From Thiomonas sp. (GTDB lineage: Bacteria; Pseudomonadota; Gammaproteobacteria; Burkholderiales; Burkholderiaceae_C): 7,605 nucleotides of DNA. A model generated the notes under the pieces. It was not told the DNA's origin. It saw nothing but the letters and a program-made list of their open reading frames with translations, and made no database searches. The translations under genes were made by a program, and so were the position numbers. The stretch spans positions 1 to 7,605 of the forward strand of contig JAQTVS010000126.1 of assembly GCA_028706735.1 (NCBI GenBank). Reading direction: 5' to 3'. Of the stretch, positions 1 through 7,605 are shown one piece after another (position 1 is the first letter of the stretch; each line of letters begins with the position of its first letter).

Positions 1-302
1 ATGCCGCCGGACTGCGGCTGCGGCCGATTTTGATGACCACCGCGGCGATGGTGTTCGGCGTGGTGCCGCTGATCACCGCCTCCGGCGCCGGCGCGGTCAG
101 CCGTTTCAACATGGGCCTGGTCATCGCCGCCGGCCTGTCCATCGGCACCCTGTTCACCCTGTTCGTCGTTCCCGCGATGTACATGATGATTGGCGCCGAT
201 CACCACGCCGAGGCGCGCGCCAAGGCGCTGCGCGAGGCGGAGGCTGGACAAAGCGGCCCCCATCCGGAACCGGCCACGTCCGGAGGCGGCCACCCAGGCT
301 GA
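1..302 (+). CDS. RND-family efflux permease, C-terminal fragment (5' end outside window)
   Basis: This is the last 99 codons of an inner-membrane RND (AcrB/MexB/MexI-like) proton-driven efflux pump. The reading frame is open to the left edge, so the true start lies outside the window. The visible part begins with the RLRPILMTT motif that opens transmembrane helix 11 in this family. It continues with GVVPLITASGAGAVSRF and then a last helix with GLSIGTLFTLFVVPAMYM, the usual TM12 signature. A polar cytoplasmic tail of about 35 residues, rich in Ala, Glu, Pro and Gly, ends at a TGA. Substrate class cannot be judged from this fragment; the ASGAGAVSRF form recalls MexI-type pumps, which is a weak inference. 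The gene is followed by a hairpin terminator and converges on metH. Confidence 0.9.
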   Translation, partial: AAGLRLRPILMTTAAMVFGVVPLITASGAGAVSRFNMGLVIAAGLSIGTLFTLFVVPAMYMMIGADHHAEARAKALREAEAGQSGPHPEPATSGGGHPG

Positions 303-322
303 GGACCACCACCGCCGACTGG

Positions 323-354
323 AAAAGCCCGCGCCTGAAAACGCGGGCTTTTTT
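323..354 (+). terminator. Rho-independent terminator between the RND gene and metH
   Basis: A perfect 11-bp inverted repeat (AAAAGCCCGCG at 323-333, CGCGGGCTTTT at 342-352) encloses an 8-base loop and runs into a six-T tract on the plus strand. It starts 20 bases after the RND stop codon. On the minus strand the same hairpin lies 16 bases past the metH stop and is followed by only four T residues. It could therefore work in both directions, but more strongly for the plus strand. Confidence 0.9.
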
Positions 355-368
355 CTTGCCGGAATCGA

Positions 369-3134
<2,766 letters not shown>

Positions 3135-3152
3135 CAAGGCGGGCGAAGGGAT

Positions 3153-3230
3153 GAGCGCCGTTGATTCCCCCCAAGCCTGGCATCTGCCGGGGAATCCCCC
3201 TGCAACGGATGCTGCAACGCCCCTTGGGAA
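3153..3230 (-). promoter_or_regulatory. S-adenosylhomocysteine (SAH) riboswitch in the metH leader
   Basis: On the minus strand the leader matches the known SAH riboswitch fold. P1 pairs CCCAAG (3228-3223) with CTTGGG (3175-3170). P2 pairs GCATC (3212-3208) with GATGC (3184-3180), and a variable arm between them contains a GGGG/CCCC hairpin. The conserved joining segments GTTGCAGC and GCCAGGCTTGG are present. The pseudoknot P4 pairs GGGCGTTG (3222-3215) with CGGCGCTC (3160-3153) in eight pairs, three of them G-U wobbles. The 3' signature AACGGCGCTC is the family's most recognisable string. This class is known upstream of ahcY and, in some beta- and gammaproteobacteria, metH or metF, where SAH raises expression. 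The aptamer ends 18 bases before ATG 3134. A competing GGCG (3159-3156)/CGCC (3145-3142) stem is possible; the switching mechanism is inference. Confidence 0.88.
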
Positions 3231-3236
3231 GTCGTT

Positions 3237-3242
3237 ATTGTA
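3237..3242 (-). promoter_or_regulatory. Candidate -10 box for the metH leader
   Basis: The minus strand reads TACAAT, one mismatch from the sigma-70 consensus. It would place the transcript start near 3230-3231, exactly at the 5' edge of the riboswitch. No good -35 hexamer lies 16-18 bases upstream, so the promoter is weak, activator-dependent or misassigned. Confidence 0.45.
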
Positions 3243-3301
3243 AAGACCGATGCGCCCCCGTGCCTGCGGGCCTACCATAGGTAAATTACGCTTGCATTGC
3301 C

Positions 3302-3916
3302 ATGCCAGACCATCGCGCCACCAACCGGACCGACCACGCAACCTGGGCGCCGCGCATTGCACAACTGCTCCTGCGGCAGCCGGGGCATCGCCTCAGCGCC
3401 GATGACGCGGTGCTCATCGCCAACCTGATGCAGGTGCGCTGGGTGCAGGCTGGCACGCGCTTCATCCAGCAGGACGACGAGACGCATGACGGCACCATCC
3501 TGATGCTGCTGTATGGCGAGGTCAGTGTGGAAAAGGCGCCGATGCACCAGGGCGACAGCTTGGTGGTGTCCATCGCCAAGGCGGGGCAAATGTTCGGCGA
3601 AATGGGCGTGCTGCTCGACGCGCCGCGCAGTGCGAGCTGCGTGGCCTATTCCGATGTGGCGCTTGCCGAACTCAGCCGCCAAGCCTTGGAGCGGCTGGTG
3701 GAGCAACACCCTGCGGCAGCGGCGCGGCTGGCGCTGGGCATCGCCAGCCGTCTGGCCGAACATCTGCGTGACACCTCGAACAAGCTCAGCTCCATGTCGC
3801 GGCTGGTGAGCGCCATGCATCCGGCCATTCGGGCGCAGATGATCGGGCCCAAGTCCGGCTTCTCACCCAGTCAACTGGCCGACCCCTTGGATCCGGCCGA
3901 TCCGCACGCGAATTGA
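3302..3916 (+). CDS. Single-domain cyclic-nucleotide-binding (CRP-like) protein without HTH
   Basis: The 204-residue cytoplasmic protein has one cNMP-binding beta-barrel (about residues 28-125) followed by a long helix (about 126-170), the equivalent of the CRP dimerisation helix. The phosphate-binding cassette is recognisable at 98-112: FGE, then a short loop, then PRSAS, so Glu100, Arg109 and Ser110 match the residues that hold cAMP or cGMP in CRP. Unlike CRP/FNR regulators it has no winged-helix DNA-binding domain; the last 35 residues are Pro/Ala/Asp-rich and look disordered. It may be a stand-alone sensor or a partner subunit, and the ligand is unknown. The gene diverges from metH across a 167-base spacer and ends nine bases from the convergent small membrane gene. 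No Shine-Dalgarno sequence is visible before the ATG. Confidence 0.85.
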   Translation: MPDHRATNRTDHATWAPRIAQLLLRQPGHRLSADDAVLIANLMQVRWVQAGTRFIQQDDETHDGTILMLLYGEVSVEKAPMHQGDSLVVSIAKAGQMFGEMGVLLDAPRSASCVAYSDVALAELSRQALERLVEQHPAAAARLALGIASRLAEHLRDTSNKLSSMSRLVSAMHPAIRAQMIGPKSGFSPSQLADPLDPADPHAN

Positions 3917-3925
3917 CCGCACGCC

Positions 3926-4105
3926 TCACAGGCGCCCCACGGCTTCTGCGGCCAGCCAGCTCACCACGCTGGCGAGCAGAAACACCAGAAATCCGATATT
4001 GCTCTCCATCCCCAGGCGTTCGGTGAAAAACCGGCGCAGGCCGTACACGGCGAAGGGATAGATGATGAGCGAGATAAAAAATCCAGCCACGGCGTGCTTC
4101 CCCAA
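3926..4105 (-). CDS. Small two-helix membrane protein (59 aa, TTG start)
   Basis: I do not recognise a named family. The frame reads MGKHAVAGFFISLIIYPFAV and continues with YGLRRFFTERLGMESNIGF, then VFLLASVVSWLAAEAVGRL. This gives two hydrophobic helices (about residues 5-23 and 36-55) joined by a basic, polar hairpin (LRRFFTERLGMES), as expected for a small inner-membrane protein. An in-frame TGA lies 33 bases upstream of the TTG and no ATG or GTG lies between, so TTG at 4105 is the only usual start codon. The composition is far from random: the charged residues sit in the loop and at the ends. The gene begins 41 bases after the methyltransferase stop on the same strand, so it is probably co-transcribed with it. 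A GC-rich hairpin sits just before its start. Confidence 0.7.
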   Translation of the reverse strand: MGKHAVAGFFISLIIYPFAVYGLRRFFTERLGMESNIGFLVFLLASVVSWLAAEAVGRL

Positions 4106-4111
4106 TCCATC

Positions 4112-4131
4112 GCCGCCCGCGGCGGGGCGGC
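4112..4131 (-). promoter_or_regulatory. GC-rich hairpin before the small membrane gene
   Basis: The minus strand has a perfect 7-bp stem GCCGCCC/GGGCGGC with a six-base loop. It lies between the methyltransferase stop and the TTG start, ending six bases before the start codon, so it covers the only G-rich candidate for a ribosome binding site. There is no T tract, so it is not an intrinsic terminator. A role in limiting translation or protecting mRNA is inference. Confidence 0.4.
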
Positions 4132-4146
4132 AGCATCAACGCACAT

Positions 4147-4821
4147 CTATTGTGTCGCGCTCGGTGCGTTGCAGGTGTGAGGGGCTGTAAAAGCGCGCTG
4201 GTAAACGAAAACCGAGGCTGGTGGTGCGTTGCGCCAAGCCAGGCCGGCGCGGCGCACATGCAGCCCCAGGTCGTCGCGCAGGGCGCGCGACACCGGGCTG
4301 GCATGACCATAGGTGAACTGCACAAAACAACCGCCGGGCCGCAGCACAGAAAACGCCTCGTTCAGGATGGAGCGCTGCGTGGCGCGCGGCATGGACAGCA
4401 GCCCGAGGCCGCTGATGACCGCGTCCGCCGGTCCGCCCAGCAGATAGCCTGACGCTTGCGCCGCGGTGCGCAGTGCGCGGGCATCGGCCTGGATTACCTG
4501 AAGATCGGGAAAGCGCTGGCGCAGCAGGCCGTGCAGCGCGGCGTCGCGCTCGACCACCAGCAGATTGCGCGCGTGCAGCCCATGATCGATCAGCGCACGG
4601 GTGAACGCGCCGGTGCCCGCGCCGAGTTCGATGACGCGTTGCCTGGCAGGGTCGGTATCGGACAGCAGCGACAGCGGCTTGAGCATTTTCTGGCTGAGCT
4701 GCCGCCCGGACGGCAGCACGGCGGCAATGCCCATCGGATCGCGCGCCCAGGCACGCAGAAAGACGCGGATCTGATGTGCTGTGCGAATGTGGGTCGTGGA
4801 ACTTGGTGGTGTGAAACGCAT
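4147..4821 (-). CDS. Class I SAM-dependent methyltransferase, PmtA-like (phospholipid N-methyltransferase family)
   Basis: The 224-residue protein carries a seven-strand SAM-binding fold. Motif I is VIELGAGTG at 63-71, the acidic residue ending strand 2 is Glu91 (VVERD), and an acidic motif follows at QADA 111-114. The post-motif segment is DAVISGLGLLSM 133-144 and motif III is LRPGGCFVQFTYG 160-172. The N-terminal FLRAWARDPMGIAAVLPSGRQL and the FVQFTYGHASPVSR stretch resemble the Rhodobacter-type phosphatidylethanolamine N-methyltransferase PmtA, which makes phosphatidylcholine precursors at the inner membrane with SAM as donor. The substrate remains an inference; related proteins are also labelled rRNA adenine dimethyltransferase-like. 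ATG 4821 is used; a TTG at 4836 would add five residues, but its AGGA is too close to be a good binding site. The gene is divergent from lipB and followed by a small membrane gene. Confidence 0.82.
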   Translation of the reverse strand: MRFTPPSSTTHIRTAHQIRVFLRAWARDPMGIAAVLPSGRQLSQKMLKPLSLLSDTDPARQRVIELGAGTGAFTRALIDHGLHARNLLVVERDAALHGLLRQRFPDLQVIQADARALRTAAQASGYLLGGPADAVISGLGLLSMPRATQRSILNEAFSVLRPGGCFVQFTYGHASPVSRALRDDLGLHVRRAGLAWRNAPPASVFVYQRAFTAPHTCNAPSATQ

Positions 4822-4928
4822 GCGGATGCAGGACAATTCCTGTGGATCGAAGCCGCATTTGCCGCGGTCTTCGGTTGTCTCCCTGATGTGCTTTTATTTT
4901 GAACGCCGCGACCCAAAGCAACCTTAGC

Positions 4929-5594
4929 ATGAACCCCAGCGACTGCGCGCCTGATGCAGCGCCCCCATTGCAATGGCTGGGCTGTCAGGACTATGCAGCC
5001 ACCTGGGACGCGATGCGCGCCTTCACCGCTGCGCGCACCGACGCCACGCCCGACCAGCTCTGGGGCCTGGAGCATCCGCCCGTGTTCACCCTGGGGCAGG
5101 CCGGCAAGCCCGAGCATCTGCTGGCGCCGCATGCCGTGCCGGTGGTGCAGACCGACCGGGGCGGGCAGGTCACGTTTCACGGCCCCGGGCAGGCGGTCAT
5201 CTACCTGCTGCTTGACATTCGCCGCCATCGCTGGATGGTGCGCGACACCGTGCGGCGCATCGAAGAGGCGGTCATCCGCACCCTGGCGCGCTGGGGCATT
5301 GCGGGTGAACGCAAGCCCGGTGCGCCGGGGATCTATCTCGCCAGTGGTGAAAAAATTTCCGCGCTTGGGCTGAAGGTGCGCAATGGCTGCACCTATCACG
5401 GTGTGGCCATCAATGTGGCGATGGACCTGGAGCCGTTTGATTGGATCAACCCCTGCGGCTATCCGGGGCTGCGCACCATCGACATGGCCAGCCTGGGCGT
5501 GCAGGCCACAGTGGCGCAGGTGGCGGCAGCCTTCGCCGAAGAATTCGCCGCCCTGTGGCAGGCGTCTGACGGCGGGCCTACCATTGCCGCCTGA
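4929..5594 (+). CDS. lipB: Octanoyl-[acyl-carrier-protein]:protein N-octanoyltransferase
   Basis: LipB moves octanoate from acyl-carrier protein to the lipoyl-domain lysine of 2-oxoacid dehydrogenases and the glycine cleavage H protein, the first step of lipoate synthesis. The 221-residue product has the family hallmarks: [12 protein letters not shown] at 77-88 with His84, [12 protein letters not shown] at 142-153 with the catalytic-site Lys142, and [10 protein letters not shown] at 173-182 with the acyl-thioester Cys176. Length is normal for LipB. ATG 4929 (MNPSDC) is preferred; a TTG at 4899 in the same frame would add ten residues lacking any family feature. No clear Shine-Dalgarno sequence is seen. 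lipA follows after 22 bases, so the two form an operon. The ybeD gene that often sits next to lipB is not present here. Confidence 0.96.
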   Translation: MNPSDCAPDAAPPLQWLGCQDYAATWDAMRAFTAARTDATPDQLWGLEHPPVFTLGQAGKPEHLLAPHAVPVVQTDRGGQVTFHGPGQAVIYLLLDIRRHRWMVRDTVRRIEEAVIRTLARWGIAGERKPGAPGIYLASGEKISALGLKVRNGCTYHGVAINVAMDLEPFDWINPCGYPGLRTIDMASLGVQATVAQVAAAFAEEFAALWQASDGGPTIAA

Positions 5595-5616
5595 CGTTCA
5601 ACATCCAGATTGCTCC

Positions 5617-6579
5617 ATGACCACGCCGACCCCGCCGCTTGCCGATCCCTCGATCAAACAAAAAGGCCAGGCCAAGACCGCGCGCATTCCCATCAAAATC
5701 GTTGCCGAGCACGCGCCGCTGCGCAAGCCGGATTGGATTCGGGTGAAGGCGGCGGCGCCCTCGTCGCAGTTCTATGCCATCAAGGGCCTGCTGCGCGAAC
5801 ACAAGCTGGTGACCGTCTGCGAAGAGGCCAGTTGTCCGAACATTGGCGAATGCTTTGGAAAGGGCACGGCCACCTTCATGATCATGGGCGACAAATGCAC
5901 CCGCCGCTGCCCGTTCTGCGACGTGGGCCACGGCCGTCCCGATCCGCTCGACACCGAGGAGCCAGGCAACCTGGCGCGCGCCATTGCCGCCATGAAGTTG
6001 CGCTATGTGGTCATCACCAGCGTGGACCGCGATGATCTGCGCGACGGTGGCGCGCAGCATTTCGTCGACTGCATCCAGGCGACCCGCGCGCTGTCGCCCG
6101 GCACGCAGATCGAGGTGCTCGTGCCCGATTTCCGCGGCCGCCTGGACAAGGCGCTCGACCTGTTCGCCGCCGGTCTGCCCGACGTGATGAACCACAACCT
6201 CGAAACCGTGCCCCGGCTCTACAAGCAGGCCCGCCCCGGCGCCGACTATGCGCATTCGCTCAAGCTGCTGGCCGACTTCAAGGCGCGCCATCCCGGCATT
6301 CCCACCAAAAGCGGGCTGATGGTGGGCCTGGGCGAAACCGATGACGAAATCCTCGACGTGATGCGCGATATGCGCGCGCACCAGATCGACATGCTCACCA
6401 TCGGCCAGTACCTCGCGCCCACCGGGCATCACTTGCCGGTGGCCCGCTATGTGTATCCCGACACCTTCTCGATGTTCGAGCGCGAGGCGTTGGCGATGGG
6501 CTTCACCCACGCCGCCGTGGGTGCACTCGTCAGATCTTCGTATCACGCCGATCAGCAAGCGCATGCCGCTGGAGTTTGA
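5617..6579 (+). CDS. lipA: Lipoyl synthase (radical SAM)
   Basis: LipA inserts two sulfur atoms into the octanoyl chain attached by LipB, giving protein-bound lipoate. The 320-residue product has both iron-sulfur sites. The auxiliary, sulfur-donating cluster uses CX4CX5C (Cys68, Cys73, Cys79 in [12 protein letters not shown]). The radical-SAM cluster uses CX3CX2C (Cys94, Cys98, Cys101 in CTRRCPFC). The C-terminal RSSYHA at 306-311 supplies the conserved serine that coordinates the auxiliary cluster. Other conserved stretches are [14 protein letters not shown] (132-145), [12 protein letters not shown] (191-202) and GLGETDDE (237-244). ATG 5617 is chosen because the open frame upstream runs back into lipB in another frame and has no LipA character. 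The ribosome binding site is weak, which suggests translation coupled to lipB. Confidence 0.98.
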   Translation: MTTPTPPLADPSIKQKGQAKTARIPIKIVAEHAPLRKPDWIRVKAAAPSSQFYAIKGLLREHKLVTVCEEASCPNIGECFGKGTATFMIMGDKCTRRCPFCDVGHGRPDPLDTEEPGNLARAIAAMKLRYVVITSVDRDDLRDGGAQHFVDCIQATRALSPGTQIEVLVPDFRGRLDKALDLFAAGLPDVMNHNLETVPRLYKQARPGADYAHSLKLLADFKARHPGIPTKSGLMVGLGETDDEILDVMRDMRAHQIDMLTIGQYLAPTGHHLPVARYVYPDTFSMFEREALAMGFTHAAVGALVRSSYHADQQAHAAGV

Positions 6580-6660
6580 ACGCCTCGTTTGCGCTGCCGC
6601 AGTCGGCCGCGCAGCGGTCGCGGCGACAATCCCGGCAGTCCATCCTGCCCTGCATCCTCC

Positions 6661-6664
6661 GGAG
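6661..6664 (+). promoter_or_regulatory. Ribosome binding site fixing the DUF3429 start
   Basis: GGAG lies eight bases before ATG 6673, the clearest Shine-Dalgarno match in the window. It selects this ATG over an in-frame ATG at 6589, which would prepend 28 Arg/Ser/Pro-rich residues with no membrane or family character. Confidence 0.75.
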
Positions 6665-6672
6665 ACCTCTTG

Positions 6673-7128
6673 ATGAAATCTACCGCCTACGCGCTTGGCC
6701 TTGCCGGGCTGATTCCGTTCATCGCCCTGGGCTTGGCGGCCTGGGTTGCACCCGAAACCTCGCTGACCGCCGTGGTCGTGATCCAGGCGCAGTACGCGGC
6801 GGCCGTTCTGGCGTTTCTTGGCGCGCTGTATTGGGGCGCGGCATTTGTGCTGCCCGAGGGGCAGGTGCAACGCTCTTGGCTGCTGCTGGGCTGGGGCGTG
6901 GTGCTGCCGTTGTGGGCCTGGCGCATGACCTGGGCCTCGAACTGGGTCTACGGCATGACCGGGCTGTTCATCGGCCTGGCCATTGCTTACGGGGCGGACG
7001 TGATGCTGCGCAAACAACTGCCCTGGCCCGCGTGGTTTTTGCAACTACGCCTGTGGCTCACCCTGGGCGCCTTGCTTGGCCTGGGGCTGACGCTGGCGCG
7101 CCTCTACAGCCTCAAGCCTGCGGGCTGA
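6673..7128 (+). CDS. DUF3429 family integral membrane protein (TMEM69-like)
   Basis: The 151-residue protein has five predicted transmembrane helices (about 5-26, 38-60, 68-87, 91-112 and 119-144) and very short loops. The GLAGLIPF start and the QYAAAVLAFLGALYWG segment (40-55) match the DUF3429 signature as I recall it (GL-IPF, then Y-A-I-L-FLGG-WG). The family includes mitochondrial TMEM69 and has no established biochemical role to my knowledge. The tight family-length match and a good ribosome binding site support the start at 6673. It lies 93 bases after lipA on the same strand, so it may be read from the lipBA transcript or its own promoter; I saw no terminator in that gap. The 3' end converges on zur with 27 bases between stop codons. 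Confidence 0.85.
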   Translation: MKSTAYALGLAGLIPFIALGLAAWVAPETSLTAVVVIQAQYAAAVLAFLGALYWGAAFVLPEGQVQRSWLLLGWGVVLPLWAWRMTWASNWVYGMTGLFIGLAIAYGADVMLRKQLPWPAWFLQLRLWLTLGALLGLGLTLARLYSLKPAG

Positions 7129-7132
7129 AGCG

Positions 7133-7158
7133 GGCCGCCGAATCAGGCCGCCGAATCA
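7133..7158. repeat. Perfect 13-bp tandem duplication at the zur stop codon
   Basis: GGCCGCCGAATCA occurs twice head to tail (7133-7145, 7146-7158), followed by a partial third copy, GGCCG. The second copy contains the TGA stop of zur (TCA on the plus strand at 7156-7158); the first repeats that trinucleotide 13 bases further on. It fills most of the short gap between DUF3429 and zur and looks like a local slippage duplication. Confidence 0.85.
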
Positions 7159-7605
7159 GGCCGGGTTTGCTGCGGCGGCGCAGGCCGCGCACAGCCCTTG
7201 CACTTCCAGCCGGGCGTGACGGGCGACAAAGCCGGTGGCCGCCACGGCCTGGGCGATGGCGGCGTCCACCGCGTCGCTATGCAGTTCTTCCACGCGGCCG
7301 CATTGTGAACACAGCAGCAGATGCGCAGGGTGCGGCGTGTCCGGGTGGTTGCAGCCGACAAACGCATTCAGGCTGTTCACCCGGTGCACCAGCCCTTGTT
7401 CCAGCAAAAAATCCAGCGCGCGGTAGACCGTGGGCGGCTTGGCGGCGTGATCTTCGGTGGAGAGCTGGGCGAGCAGGTCGTAGGCCTTGACCGCCTCGGT
7501 GCGCGACTGCACCAGTTCCAGCACCCGGCGCCGCAGCGGTGTGAGCCGCACCCCGCGGGCGGCGCACAGGGCTTCGGCGTGCAGCAGGGCGTCCTGCGCG
7601 GAATC
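7156..7605 (-). CDS. zur: Zinc uptake regulator Zur (Fur family), N-terminus outside window
   Basis: Zur represses zinc-import genes when zinc is plentiful. The frame is open through the right edge; 149 residues are visible and probably only a few are missing. The GTG at 7551 is internal, because family-like sequence (AEALCAARG) continues upstream of it. The winged-helix DNA-binding domain contains RLTPLRRRVLEL (visible residues 20-31) and the recognition segment KPPTVYRALDFLLEQGLVH (56-74), nearly identical to Escherichia Zur as I remember it. The dimer domain has the structural zinc site CSQC (99, 102) and CAAC (139, 142). Cys85 corresponds to the Zur regulatory-site cysteine, with the histidines at 87, 92 and 95 nearby. 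These features favour Zur over Fur or PerR. The target genes are not in the window. Confidence 0.9.
   Translation of the reverse strand, partial: DSAQDALLHAEALCAARGVRLTPLRRRVLELVQSRTEAVKAYDLLAQLSTEDHAAKPPTVYRALDFLLEQGLVHRVNSLNAFVGCNHPDTPHPAHLLLCSQCGRVEELHSDAVDAAIAQAVAATGFVARHARLEVQGLCAACAAAANPA

Noticed and set aside
3238..3278. Plus-strand promoter for the cNMP-binding gene (TTGTAA with TACCAT)
   Set aside because: The spacing is 29 bases and the hexamers are poor; no convincing alternative was found.
3135..3300. Cobalamin riboswitch before the B12-dependent metH
   Set aside because: Expected for a B12 enzyme, but the B12-box string is absent and the leader fits the much smaller SAH riboswitch instead.
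3135..3362. N-terminal extension of metH to an upstream start at 3362
   Set aside because: The extra residues translate the SAH riboswitch and overlap the divergent cNMP gene; they contain no MetH homology, so the frame is open by chance.
4875..4900. Promoter for lipB with TTGTCT and TATTTT hexamers
   Set aside because: Each matches consensus in four of six positions but they are only 14 bases apart, too close for a normal sigma-70 promoter.
5578..7044. 488-codon open frame on the minus strand across lipA and DUF3429
   Set aside because: It is antisense to two confidently identified genes, His/Gln/Arg/Gly-rich and without any recognisable motif.
7156..7551. Complete 131-residue Fur-family gene starting at GTG 7551
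   Set aside because: Homologous Zur sequence continues in frame to the window edge, so the gene is cut by the window and this GTG is internal.

Overview
This 7.6 kb window is GC-rich chromosomal DNA with tightly packed genes. Protein similarity as I recall it points to a betaproteobacterium, probably Burkholderiales. The signs are a methionine synthase lacking its homocysteine module, an S-adenosylhomocysteine (SAH) riboswitch in front of it, a lipB-lipA pair, a DUF3429 membrane protein and an Escherichia-like Zur. No mobile element, CRISPR array, tRNA or rRNA was seen.

Layout from left to right. The 3' end of an RND efflux permease gene (+) enters from the left edge and ends at 302. A strong hairpin terminator (323-354) separates it from the convergent metH (-), which covers the pterin, cap, B12 and AdoMet-activation modules. 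The metH leader holds a well-matching SAH riboswitch (3153-3230), preceded by a candidate -10 box. Divergent from metH is a single-domain cyclic-nucleotide-binding protein (+) with no DNA-binding domain. It converges on a minus-strand pair: a PmtA-like SAM-dependent methyltransferase followed by a 59-residue two-helix membrane protein with a TTG start. Divergent from that pair is lipB-lipA (+), followed by a five-helix DUF3429 protein (+). At the right edge zur (-) converges on DUF3429 and loses its first few codons to the window end.

Several genes touch S-adenosylmethionine chemistry. LipA consumes SAM as a radical source, and the PmtA-like enzyme should turn SAM into SAH. MetH regenerates methionine from homocysteine, the breakdown product of SAH, and its mRNA leader appears to sense SAH. 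That link is inferred from gene families; the genes do not form one operon. The best-supported observations are the SAH riboswitch on a stand-alone MetH second half, the small TTG-start membrane protein behind the methyltransferase, and the cNMP-binding protein without an output domain.
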